Origin: DASYVD01 sp050693035
GTDB lineage: Bacteria; Actinomycetota; UBA4738; CALAEC01
Length of the DNA stretch: 40,830 nucleotides
Direction of reading: 5' to 3'
NCBI GenBank assembly: GCA_050693035.1
Contig: JBOGWB010000074.1
Coordinates: forward strand, 1 to 40,830
Under the pieces are notes generated by a model, which saw only the letters and a list, made by a program, of their open reading frames with translations, had not been told where the DNA came from and searched no databases. The position numbers were made by a program, and so were the translations under genes. Every line of letters starts with the position of its first letter. The first letter of the stretch is position 1. This document shows, one piece after another, positions 23,644 through 30,694 of the stretch.

Positions 23644-24009
23644 ATGGCCAAAGACCTCACGGTCGAGCTGCAGGACCGTCCGGGCACCCTGGCCGATGTG
23701 GGCGAAGCCCTCGGCAACGCCGGGGTGAACATCGACGGAGGGTGCGGGGTCACCACGGGGGGAACGGCCGACTTTCACGTCCTCGTGGAGGACGCCGGCG
23801 GAGCCCGGAAGGCCATCGAGGGCGCCGGGCTAAGCATCAAGGACGAGCGAGACGTGGTCGTCCTGGACGTCACCGACAAGCCCGGGGAGCTCGGGGCGAT
23901 CGCCCGGCGGATGGCCGACGCCGGCGTGAACATCGACCTCGTGTACCTGACGGCGCGGGGCCAGTTGGTCCTGGGCGTGGACGACCTGCAGAAGGCCCGC
24001 TCGGCGTAG
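23644..24009 (+). CDS. Stand-alone tandem ACT-domain protein
   Basis: A protein of 121 residues made of two ACT-like repeats. The first begins DLTVELQDRPGTLADVGEAL and has GNAGVNIDGGCGVTTGG. The second begins DVVVLDVTDKPGELGAIARR and has MADAGVNIDLVYLTARGQLV. The D(R/K)PGxL and AGVNID signatures repeat at about 70-residue spacing. No enzyme domain is attached, so it probably binds an amino acid or other small ligand. The preceding ribosome-binding site is very strong. It is followed 6 bases later by an FAH-family gene, which may be its functional partner. Confidence 0.9.
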   Translation: MAKDLTVELQDRPGTLADVGEALGNAGVNIDGGCGVTTGGTADFHVLVEDAGGARKAIEGAGLSIKDERDVVVLDVTDKPGELGAIARRMADAGVNIDLVYLTARGQLVLGVDDLQKARSA

Positions 24010-24015
24010 CCCAAG

Positions 24016-24912
24016 GTGCAGCTGGTCACATACGAGCGAGAGGGCTCCCGCCGTCTCGGCGCCCTCGTCGATGATCGGGTGGTCGACCTGTCGTCCGCGG
24101 TCGGCCACCCGGGCTTCCCAACCACCATGGAGGCGCTGGTGGCAGCGGGATCCGGACCGCTCGACGCGGCCCGGAGAGCCCTCGAGGCTGGGGATCTCGA
24201 GCGGCACGTCGTTGCCGACGCTCGCATCCTCGTTCCGATCCTCCCGTCCTCGCTTCGGGACTTCCTGGCGTTCGAGGACCACGTGAAGGCGGGATCGGCT
24301 CGCAGGGGCGAACCCGTCCCCGAGTCCTGGTACGAGATACCCGTCTACTACAAGGGCAACCACCGATCGGTGTTCGGGCCCCAGGAGGAGATCCCGTGGC
24401 CGCCGTATACGGAGGAGCTGGACTACGAACTCGAGGTGGCCTGTGTCCTGGGGGGCCGGGGACGGGATCTCGACCCGGACGCGGCCGGAGCTCTGGTCTT
24501 CGGGTACACGCTGATGAACGACTGGTCCGCCCGGGACATCCAGCGGAAAGAGATGGCGGCCCGACTCGGTCCGGCCAAGGGGAAGGACTTCGCCACGTCG
24601 CTTGGTCCGTGCATCGTCACCGCCGACGAGCTCGATCCGCGGCGGCTCCATCTGGTCGCGCGGGTGGACGGCAACGAGTGGTCCGAGGGGAACCTGGGCG
24701 GGGCCAGGTGGACGTTCCCCCAGATGATCGCTCACGTCTCCCAGGGGGAGGACGTGTGGCCGGGAGACGTGTACGGCTCGGGGACCTTCGGCGGCGGCTG
24801 CGGCCTCGATCTCGGGAAGTTCCTGTGGCCCGGCGCCGTGGTCGAGCTCGAGGCCGACGGGATCGGAGTCTTGCGCAACCGCGTCGGCCAGAAGCCGGCT
24901 CGCTCAGGCTGA
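24016..24912 (+). CDS. Fumarylacetoacetate hydrolase family protein
   Basis: FAH-superfamily C-C hydrolase/isomerase of 298 residues. The N-terminal cap MQLVTYEREGSRRLGALVDD is followed by the catalytic domain: LRDFLAFEDHVK, the metal-ligand Glu pair in DYELEVACVLG, the Asp and base in YTLMNDWSARDIQRKEM, KGKDFATSLGPCIVTADEL, and YGSGTFGGGCGLDLGKFLWP near the end. With homogentisate 1,2-dioxygenase encoded 2 kb away, fumarylacetoacetate cleavage at the end of tyrosine breakdown is likely, although related 2-keto-diene hydrolases look alike. The GTG start is at 24016. It converges with the beta-propeller gene and overlaps it by 9 bases. Confidence 0.9.
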   Translation: MQLVTYEREGSRRLGALVDDRVVDLSSAVGHPGFPTTMEALVAAGSGPLDAARRALEAGDLERHVVADARILVPILPSSLRDFLAFEDHVKAGSARRGEPVPESWYEIPVYYKGNHRSVFGPQEEIPWPPYTEELDYELEVACVLGGRGRDLDPDAAGALVFGYTLMNDWSARDIQRKEMAARLGPAKGKDFATSLGPCIVTADELDPRRLHLVARVDGNEWSEGNLGGARWTFPQMIAHVSQGEDVWPGDVYGSGTFGGGCGLDLGKFLWPGAVVELEADGIGVLRNRVGQKPARSG

Positions 24913-25320
24913 CAGCGCCGCGTACCAGAGCTGGCCGTCCCCACCCCACACGAAGACGTCTAAACGGTCCCCGATCCACGAGCAGGAGACCGCTCGAGCG
25001 TCCAGCGGAGAGTCTGGGATCTCCCGCCACGGAACCCAGGCGCTGCCGTCCCACCATCGGTGGTGAACCACGCCGTCCTCGCCCACAGCCATCACGTCGA
25101 TGCGGTTGGCGTCCCTCGCTGAGGACGCCGGCTGTCCCGTGAAGATCCCGCCGAGCGTCTCCCACTCGTGCCAGGCCTTCCCATCCCAGTAGCGGTTCCA
25201 CACGGCCCCGTCGGCGAGGATCGCGAAGACCTGGGTCTCGAACTCCCCCCACGACGCGGCCGACGCCCCCGCACGCAGCTCGCCGCCGAGCGGTTCCCAT
25301 CGGCCCACGGTCCCCTCCAT
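24904..25320 (-). CDS. Short PLL/tectonin-like beta-propeller repeat protein
   Basis: A protein of 138 residues built of about three repeats of 42-48 residues, each with a Trp-rich pattern: WGEFETQVFAILADGAVWNR, then YWDGKAWHEWETLGG, next RIDVMAVGEDGVVHHRWWDG then SAWVPWREI, and finally RLDVFVWGGDGQLWYAALSA. This is the pattern of DUF346/PLL-type lectin propellers (strand with D-V-F/M, G-x-D-G, H/W-R-x-W-D-G). Known propellers need six or seven blades, so this half-size protein would have to dimerise. No signal peptide is present, so it is predicted cytosolic. Ligand and role are unknown. It lies 13 bases before the aldo/keto reductase stop on the same strand. Confidence 0.72.
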   Translation of the reverse strand: MEGTVGRWEPLGGELRAGASAASWGEFETQVFAILADGAVWNRYWDGKAWHEWETLGGIFTGQPASSARDANRIDVMAVGEDGVVHHRWWDGSAWVPWREIPDSPLDARAVSCSWIGDRLDVFVWGGDGQLWYAALSA

Positions 25321-25333
25321 CGTGTACCGACCC

Positions 25334-26269
25334 CTATCCGAAGTTCGGACCCAGCGGCAGCAGCGTCTCGATCTCGGCCAGGGTGGCCTCGTCCAGCTCC
25401 ACGTCTCCCGCCCCGGCGTTCTCCCGGACGTGCTCGGGGTTACGGCTGCCGGCGATGGCGGATGTCACCCCGGGCTGGTGGAACGTCCACGCCAGCGCGA
25501 GCTGAGCGAGGCTGATGCCCAGGCGCTCGGCGATCGGACGGAGGCCGTCGACGACCGCCAGGCTCCTCTCGAACTTCCCGGGGGCGAACATCCTTCCTCC
25601 TCGGCTCCGCCAATCTCGTGGATCGAACCGAGTGTCCTTCGAGATCGCCCCGGTGAGCAGGCCGTAGCCGAGGGGGGCATAGGTCACCACGCCGGTCCCG
25701 CGCTCACCGCACCACCTGATGAGGTCCCGGTTCTCCAGGCGCAGCATGGAGAAGTGCGGCTGGAGGGAATCCACGTGGCGGATGGACTCGCACCGCTCGA
25801 TGAGGTCCTGATCGAAGTTCGACACGCCGATCGCCCGGACCAGGCCTTCCTCGGCCAAGCCGGCCATCGCCTCCCACGTCTCCTCCACCGGGACGCGGTC
25901 GTCCCGCCAGTGCAACTGGTAGAGATCGATGTGTTCGATGCCCAGCCGCTTCAGGCTTCCTTGGCAAGCGGCCCGAACCTCTTCCCGACGGAACCCGGTC
26001 CCGTCCGGACGAGGAGCGACCTTGGTGGCCACGACCACTCCGTCGCGACGCCCGCTGATGGCCCGGCCGACCAGCTCCTCAGAGGTGCCGTCGCCGTACA
26101 CCTCGGCGGTGTCGACCCAGGTGATGCCGGCGTCCAGACCAGCCCGGATGGCCTCGATGACCTGGTCGTCCGAGGGATTCGGTCCCCACATGTCTCCCCC
26201 AGCCTCCCAGGCACCGAATCCGACCACGGAGATCTCGGGCCCCTGGGAACCAAGCCGCTGTGTGCGCAT
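25334..26269 (-). CDS. Aldo/keto reductase
   Basis: NADPH-dependent (alpha/beta)8-barrel oxidoreductase of 311 residues. The catalytic tetrad can be placed as Asp and Tyr in WVDTAEVYGDGTSEEL, Lys in VVVATKVAPRPDG and His in LYQLHWRDDRVP. AIGVSNFDQDLIERC and the C-terminal cofactor loop SAIAGSRNPEHVRENAG agree with the AKR family. Substrate unknown. A TAGAAA hexamer ends 5 bases before the ATG on the minus strand, suggesting a near-leaderless transcript. The beta-propeller gene follows in the same direction. Confidence 0.93.
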   Translation of the reverse strand: MRTQRLGSQGPEISVVGFGAWEAGGDMWGPNPSDDQVIEAIRAGLDAGITWVDTAEVYGDGTSEELVGRAISGRRDGVVVATKVAPRPDGTGFRREEVRAACQGSLKRLGIEHIDLYQLHWRDDRVPVEETWEAMAGLAEEGLVRAIGVSNFDQDLIERCESIRHVDSLQPHFSMLRLENRDLIRWCGERGTGVVTYAPLGYGLLTGAISKDTRFDPRDWRSRGGRMFAPGKFERSLAVVDGLRPIAERLGISLAQLALAWTFHQPGVTSAIAGSRNPEHVRENAGAGDVELDEATLAEIETLLPLGPNFG

Positions 26270-26585
26270 GCCTCTTTCTACCCGAACCTGGGTGAACCGC
26301 GGAAGCGGCGCGCGCGGCTGCGGAAGGGAACTGCGCCCGTCGATCAGATCAGCCTACGCTGTGGCTGCCGGCGACGGGGGGCCCGGGTGACGTGCCGTGA
26401 TGGCCGGCGGCGTCTGGTACGCAGCCGGTACGGACGGCGACAGGGGGTCGGGGACCCGCGCGACATGCTGGGCACCATACGCCGACGGTCAAGTCGAACG
26501 GAATATCAGCGCCCTCAGAACCCCGGAAAATGACCCGAACGGACTAGGAGCGACAGCCGCGACGACGCCCGGCGCCTGCCTTGGG
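26270..26585. other. Intergenic stretch without a recognisable gene
   Basis: 316 bases between the aldo/keto reductase start and the homogentisate dioxygenase stop, both on the minus strand. I see no tRNA, no repeat, no convincing terminator and no protein-like frame. It presumably carries the aldo/keto reductase promoter at its left end; a TTGACC on the minus strand near 26490 lacks a good -10 partner. Confidence 0.5.
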
Positions 26586-27701
26586 TCAGTCGATCAGCCC
26601 GAGGCCCCGGGCCCACGAGGTTGCATATCCTTCGACCTCCACCGCCGCCAGCGGCTCCTCTCGCTCCAAGGGCCGCTCGGTCTCGACCATGATGGCGTAC
26701 TCGTCCGCGAACTCCTTCGTCTTCGACGCCTCGATGGCCGCCTGCTGCGGGCCGTGGTGCAGCCCCTGGGGGTGATGGGTGATGAACGCCTCTCCGATCC
26801 CGGCCCGGGAGAAGAACTGCCCCCGGTGGTAGAAAAGCACCTCGTCCCGGTCGATGTTCGAGTGGAAGAACGGAACGCGCAGGGCGGCGGGGTCGCCCGT
26901 TTCGGTCGGCCGGGGTGCGAACGTTCCGATCTCGAACCCCTCGTTCTTCCACGTCACGTGGACCGAGGGCGGCAGATGGTACCGGGGCGACACAACCGGC
27001 CGGAAGTCTTCGACGTTGAGGCGGATCGGGCACAGGTCCCCCTGCCACCCCACCACGTCGAGCGGATGGAACGGATACACCAGCGTGGCGTATCGGTGAT
27101 CGCGCTTCACTCTCACCGAGAACTCCCCCCGCTCGTCGTGAGGTTGCGGGTCCGGCGTCTCGAGCACTCCCGGATCGAACAGGGCGTGCTTGCCCAGGAG
27201 ACCCTTCTCCGGCAGGTCGTACTCCCCGCGGCCCTCCACGACGTAGAAGAAGTTGTCGTCGCCGTCGGGAACCAGCCGGTGCGTCGTTCCCTTGGGCAGG
27301 ATGAGGTAGTCGCCGGAACGGAACGGCAACGGACCGTAGTCCGTCTCCAGGGTTCCTTCACCGCGATGGACGAAATAGCACAGGTCCCCGTCGGAATCCC
27401 GCAGGAAATGCGGCATCGGGCCGGTCCGTCGGGAGACGTACACGGCCACGTCGTCGTTCCACAGGATGCGTTGCCATTCCCCCGCCGCATCGGCCTGGTC
27501 GGGCGGCTTCAGCCCGTTCAGGTCGTAGGCTCGGGGTCGGAGGTCGCCCTCGATCCGGATCCACGCGGTCGGTGGATGGCTCCGATACAGGTGGGAAGCC
27601 CGTCCTTCGAACGCCTCCCGCCCGTGCTCCTCCTCGTAGGTGCCGTCGGGCAAGCCCACGTGCGCTTGCCGGGCCACCTTTCCCTTCGACAGTGGGAACA
27701 T
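26586..27701 (-). CDS. hmgA: Homogentisate 1,2-dioxygenase
   Basis: Fe(II) dioxygenase that opens the ring of homogentisate to maleylacetoacetate in tyrosine and phenylalanine breakdown. The 371 residues are slightly short for the family but contain its pattern: GDLCYFVHRGEGTLETDYGP, YLILPKGTTHRLVPDG, and near the C-terminus PFFHSNIDRDEVLFYHRG with a Glu/His pair and ITHHPQGLHHGPQ, where the iron ligands are expected. The ATG at 27701 starts MFPLSKGKVARQAHVGLPDG. An FAH-family hydrolase lies 1.7 kb away on the other strand; the isomerase and HPPD of the pathway are not in the window. Confidence 0.9.
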   Translation of the reverse strand: MFPLSKGKVARQAHVGLPDGTYEEEHGREAFEGRASHLYRSHPPTAWIRIEGDLRPRAYDLNGLKPPDQADAAGEWQRILWNDDVAVYVSRRTGPMPHFLRDSDGDLCYFVHRGEGTLETDYGPLPFRSGDYLILPKGTTHRLVPDGDDNFFYVVEGRGEYDLPEKGLLGKHALFDPGVLETPDPQPHDERGEFSVRVKRDHRYATLVYPFHPLDVVGWQGDLCPIRLNVEDFRPVVSPRYHLPPSVHVTWKNEGFEIGTFAPRPTETGDPAALRVPFFHSNIDRDEVLFYHRGQFFSRAGIGEAFITHHPQGLHHGPQQAAIEASKTKEFADEYAIMVETERPLEREEPLAAVEVEGYATSWARGLGLID

Positions 27702-27743
27702 CGCCCGTCCTCCTCCTCGTCAACCCGAGCCTCCGGGGCGGGG

Positions 27744-27857
27744 TCACCGACCCTTCGCAGGCTGGCGCCGCTCGGAGGCTTGTCGCCTCTCCCGCGCTTT
27801 CTTCTTTCGCTTGCGGTTGTGGGCCCACCGGACCCTCTTCCGATCACCTCTGCCCAC
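27744..27857 (-). CDS. Small, highly basic protein downstream of proC, 37 residues
   Basis: A GTG start with GGGAGGG four bases upstream encodes VGRGDRKRVRWAHNRKRKKK then ARERRQASERRQPAKGR. It is almost entirely charged, with a GRGD...RW core. I have the impression that short proteins of this kind recur in actinobacterial genomes, but I cannot name a family. It starts 19 bases after the proC stop, and a good ribosome-binding site makes translation likely. The composition suggests RNA, ribosome or DNA binding, as inference only. Confidence 0.6.
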   Translation of the reverse strand: MGRGDRKRVRWAHNRKRKKKARERRQASERRQPAKGR

Positions 27858-27876
27858 TAGCCCTCCCGTCCGTCGC

Positions 27877-28740
27877 TCACGACGGCTCGTCGCCTGCTTC
27901 CCGGCCTCTGGCCAGCTCGGCGCTCCGCCGCCGCGCCGCCTCGATCGCATTGAGGAACGCCGCCCGCACCCCCGCCTGCTCCAGCTCCTTGATGGCGGTG
28001 ATGGTGGTCCCTCCGGGCGAGGTCACCATCTCGCGGATCTCCACGGGATGCGCCTTCGTGTCCCGGAGCATCTTCGCCGTCCCCAGCATGGTCTGGACGA
28101 TCAGCTCCGTGGCCACGTCGCGAGAAAGCCCCAACAGGATGCACGCGTCGATCATCGCCTCCGCGAGCAGAGCGAAGTAGGCGGGGCCGGAGCCCGACGT
28201 GGCCGTGACGGCGTCCTGATCCTTCTCGGGAAGCCGGATGACCTTCCCCACGGTGCCGAGCAGCTCCTCCGCCACGGACATGTGCTTGTCCTCCGCATGG
28301 GTCCCCGCGCTGATGACCGACATGGCTTCGTCCACGAGAACGGGGACGTTCGACATCACTCGGATGATCGGGACGCCGTCCGGCATCCGGGACTGGATCA
28401 GGGCGGTCCGGATGCCTGCGGCGAATGAGATGACCAGGTGGTCCGAGGCGATGTGCCCTCCCACCTGGGTGAGCAGTTCGTCCATGTCCTGCGGCTTCAC
28501 CGTGATGACGAGGGTCCGGGCCCATCCCGCCGCCTCGGGGTTGGAGAGCGTCGCCTCGACCCCGTACCGCTCGACGAGTTCTTGGAGCCGCTCCTCACGC
28601 CGGCACGTCACCATGATCTCCTCGGCGGAACGGCCCCCCGATCGGATCAGCCCCGATACCAGGGCTTCTCCCATCTTGCCGCCTCCCAGGAACGCCACGC
28701 GTCGGGAGTTCACGAGTCCGTTCCTCCGGTTCTCATCCAC
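27877..28740 (-). CDS. proC: Pyrroline-5-carboxylate reductase
   Basis: Last enzyme of proline synthesis: reduces 1-pyrroline-5-carboxylate with NAD(P)H. The Rossmann motif RVAFLGGGKMGEALVSGL, TVKPQDMDELL, VISFAAGI, IIRVMSNVPVLVDEAMSVIS, the signature TATSGSGPAYFALLAEAMID and VTSPGGTTITAIKELEQAGV are all present. The ATG at 28740 follows GGAGGGG and overlaps the PRODH stop by 8 bases; a GTG at 28713 is the alternative. It is placed directly after the catabolic PRODH gene, an unusual pairing of opposing steps. It is the counterpart of Rv0500. Confidence 0.96.
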   Translation of the reverse strand: MDENRRNGLVNSRRVAFLGGGKMGEALVSGLIRSGGRSAEEIMVTCRREERLQELVERYGVEATLSNPEAAGWARTLVITVKPQDMDELLTQVGGHIASDHLVISFAAGIRTALIQSRMPDGVPIIRVMSNVPVLVDEAMSVISAGTHAEDKHMSVAEELLGTVGKVIRLPEKDQDAVTATSGSGPAYFALLAEAMIDACILLGLSRDVATELIVQTMLGTAKMLRDTKAHPVEIREMVTSPGGTTITAIKELEQAGVRAAFLNAIEAARRRSAELARGREAGDEPS

Positions 28741-29665
28741 CCCTCCGCACCAGATTGCTCGCCAGGAACCACAGGTTCGCGGGACGCTCCGCGAGCCTGC
28801 GGGTCAGATACGGATACCACTGTCTCCCATAGGGGACGTACACGCGCACGGGGAACCCTGCCTTCGCCAATCGATCCTGGAGGTCGCGGCGAATCCCGTA
28901 GAGCATCTGGAACTCGAACCGGTGGGTCGGGATGCCGTGGTCCTCCACGAATCGGAGAGCCCCCTCGATCAAGCGCTCGTCGTGCGTCGCGATGTGCACG
29001 CTGCATCCCGCCGACAGCAGGGTGGCGGCGAGCCGAGCATAGCTCCGATTCACCTCGGACTTACGAGGGAATGCCACCGCCTGAGTCTCGAGGTATGCGC
29101 CCTTGCACACCCGCACCGTGGCGCCCTCTCCGGCGAGAGCCCGCACGTCCTCTGTCGACCGGTACAGGTAGGCCTGGACGCAGACACCGACGTTCGAATG
29201 GTCCTTTCGCAGGGAGCGATAGATGGACAGCGTTCGGTCGACGTAATCGAAGGACTCCATGTCGATCATCACCAGGGTCCCAAGCTCCCCGGCGGCCTCG
29301 AGAACCCGATGAGAGTTCTCGAGGCAGATGTCTTCCGAGACGTCGAGACCCAGCTGCGTGAGCTTCACGGAGATGTTCGCGTCGCTCAGGCCCTCCTCCT
29401 CGATGCGCTTCAACGCGAGGACGTACCGATCTGCCGCCGCAGACGCTTGATCGGCCGACTCCACGTTCTCGCCGAGGTGATCCAGCATGGCGCCGGTGGC
29501 CCGATCGTTCAGCTGCCTGGCCACCCGCATGCCGTCGTCCAGCGTCTCGCCGGCCACGAACCTCAGAGCCAGCCGGCGGCCGGGACCGACCCCGGTTACG
29601 AGGCGTCGCACCAGCGGTGAATTCGCGAACCAGAGCACCGGAGCCCGGAACAGGGGGCCGCTCAC
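28733..29665 (-). CDS. Proline dehydrogenase (PRODH)
   Basis: FAD-dependent oxidation of proline to pyrroline-5-carboxylate. A mono-functional enzyme of 310 residues, not fused to P5C dehydrogenase. Seen are the TIM-barrel segments SDANISVKLTQLGLDVSED, LVMIDMESFDYVDRTL, VGVCVQAYLYRSTEDV, TVRVCKGAYLE, HIATHDERLI, FEFQMLYGIRRD and VRVYVPYGRQWYPYLTRRLA, the usual order for bacterial PRODH. The GTG start lies 3 bases after the cysteine hydrolase gene. The P5C dehydrogenase that must complete proline breakdown could be the ALDH at 22030-23514, but nothing links them directly. Confidence 0.95.
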   Translation of the reverse strand: MSGPLFRAPVLWFANSPLVRRLVTGVGPGRRLALRFVAGETLDDGMRVARQLNDRATGAMLDHLGENVESADQASAAADRYVLALKRIEEEGLSDANISVKLTQLGLDVSEDICLENSHRVLEAAGELGTLVMIDMESFDYVDRTLSIYRSLRKDHSNVGVCVQAYLYRSTEDVRALAGEGATVRVCKGAYLETQAVAFPRKSEVNRSYARLAATLLSAGCSVHIATHDERLIEGALRFVEDHGIPTHRFEFQMLYGIRRDLQDRLAKAGFPVRVYVPYGRQWYPYLTRRLAERPANLWFLASNLVRRGG

Positions 29666-29668
29666 TTT

Positions 29669-30208
29669 TCAGACCACCCGGGCCCCGAGGATGTTCTCGA
29701 TGTGTGACAGGGCCCACCGGTTGACGTCCTCGTTCCCGTGGCCCGGACTGTCGAACGTCTCCACGCCGTCTCTGTGCACGACGACCCTGAAGTCCCGGTT
29801 CCGAAGGTCGGCCGTCGTATGCAGGACGCAGATGTCGGAGCACAAGCCGATGACGTGGATCTCGTGGGGGTTCAGGTCCTTGATGACCTGATCGAGCTCG
29901 GTCTCGTGGAAGGCCGAGTACCGGCTCTTCTGGATCACCGCCGCCGCGTCCGGCTCGAACTCCCTGAGCTCCTCGACCAGCTCGTGTTCGGGGGTGCCCA
30001 CGATGCAGTGGGGAGGGAACATCTCGAACTCGGGGTCCCCCTCCCGGTGGGTGTCCTTGGTGAAGATGATCGGGGTCCCGGCGGCCCCCTCCTTCTCCAC
30101 GATGGCTCGGATCCGGGGAACGGCAGCCGTGCACGTCTCGCTGGCCAGGTTGCCCTGCCGGGTGAATCCCTCTTGGGTGTCGATGACCATCAGCACCCTG
30201 CCGGGCAT
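29669..30208 (-). CDS. Isochorismatase-family cysteine hydrolase (nicotinamidase-like)
   Basis: A protein of 179 residues with the Asp-Lys-Cys triad: Asp10 in LMVIDTQEGFTRQGNLA, Lys in AVIQKSRYSAFHETELD (about residue 94) and Cys in HVIGLCSDICVLHTTADL (about residue 126). IFTKDTHREGDPEFEMFPPH supplies the Asp/His residues of a nicotinamidase-type metal site. Nicotinamide hydrolysis is therefore plausible, with N-carbamoyl-amide hydrolases as alternatives. It is the first gene of the unit with PRODH and proC. On the minus strand a TATACT hexamer (30247-30252) stands 38 bases before the ATG, and the structured interval described separately lies further upstream. Confidence 0.85.
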   Translation of the reverse strand: MPGRVLMVIDTQEGFTRQGNLASETCTAAVPRIRAIVEKEGAAGTPIIFTKDTHREGDPEFEMFPPHCIVGTPEHELVEELREFEPDAAAVIQKSRYSAFHETELDQVIKDLNPHEIHVIGLCSDICVLHTTADLRNRDFRVVVHRDGVETFDSPGHGNEDVNRWALSHIENILGARVV

Positions 30209-30257
30209 TCGCTCGTCCCTCCAGTGCGCCGAAACGGTCCGCCAAGAGTATAGGAAA

Positions 30258-30543
30258 GGCCCGAGGGACTTCCGGCTCGCCGCCGGTTCCGTGAGGCGAA
30301 CCTCACGGCGCCGTCGGCCACCTTCAGCCCCTCGGGCCAGATGCTCCGAGCAACCTTCGCCGCCGCAGCCGGTTCGCGTCCTTCCGGTAGCCCCTTTCGT
30401 TGGGCCTTGGGGGTTCCGAGCCTCCCCGCCCGCACAGCCAGTTGGCCTTCCCGACCGTACGACCAGGTGCGCCCAGTCGCCTTACAGCTTTCCCAGGGGG
30501 CCCCGGTCGGTTTTCCGACCGGGTCGCTCCGGCTGCTCGGAGC
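30258..30543 (-). ncRNA. Candidate structured RNA, about 285 nt, no recognised family
   Basis: A protein-free interval with dense RNA-like structure on the minus strand. From the 5' side there is a 6-bp hairpin (30526-30543). Next comes a 9-bp perfect hairpin CCCGGTCGG-AAAA-CCGACCGGG (30502-30523), then a GA-rich middle part. The 3' domain is closed by the perfect 10-bp stem GGCCCGAGGG/CCCTCGGGCC (30329-30338 with 30258-30267). It encloses an 8-bp hairpin with a UUCG loop (30289-30308) and a 5-bp hairpin (30272-30286), with TTTCC after the closing stem. A promoter TTGACG-17-TATGTT lies immediately upstream. I compared it by eye with tmRNA, RNase P, SRP RNA and common riboswitches and found no match. 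It is either an independent ncRNA or a long leader of the cysteine hydrolase/PRODH/proC unit. Confidence 0.42.
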
Positions 30544-30549
30544 GAGCGA

Positions 30550-30578
30550 AACATAAACGCGGACCCGGGGACCGTCAA
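30550..30578 (-). promoter_or_regulatory. Near-consensus sigma-70 promoter pointing into the structured interval
   Basis: On the minus strand TTGACG (30573-30578) and TATGTT (30550-30555) are separated by exactly 17 bases. It is the best -35 match in the window. Initiation would fall near 30543, at the first hairpin of the candidate RNA. Confidence 0.6.
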
Positions 30579-30694
30579 GGTGACAAAACACCTGCTCGCA
30601 TGGCATCCACCCAGGTGGGGCGGGTCGTTTTCTTGTCGACCTTTTTGCTTCCGCTTGCTTCCTCAGGCGCCGGCCAGCGCGCCGGGGCCGGCAA
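30575..30694 (-). CDS. Possible small protein overlapping the 3' end of mshA, 39 residues
   Basis: Shifted by one frame from mshA, a TTG at 30694 opens a frame whose second half reads EEASGSKKVDKKTTRPTWVD then AMRAGVLSP before a TGA. The Lys-rich, lower-GC codons (AAA-AAG-GTC-GAC-AAG-AAA-ACG) in a very GC-rich genome and the well-formed RPTWVDAMRAGVL helix look like real coding sequence. The start is doubtful, since it overlaps mshA by 32 bases and has only a distant GGGGAG. I do not recognise a family. Confidence 0.3.
   Translation of the reverse strand: MPAPARWPAPEEASGSKKVDKKTTRPTWVDAMRAGVLSP

Noticed and set aside
26397..27860. 487-codon plus-strand frame opposite hmgA
   Set aside because: Antisense shadow of a well-supported enzyme gene.
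30241..30570. tmRNA, RNase P RNA, SRP RNA or cobalamin, c-di-GMP, SAM, FMN, glycine riboswitch in this interval
   Set aside because: Compared by eye with the conserved cores I remember; GGGAAGG-like and GGAAGGA-like fragments occur but the rest of each core is missing.
30190..30606. 138-codon minus-strand frame through the candidate RNA
   Set aside because: No protein family, composition of low complexity, and no usable ribosome-binding site; the hairpins explain the interval better.
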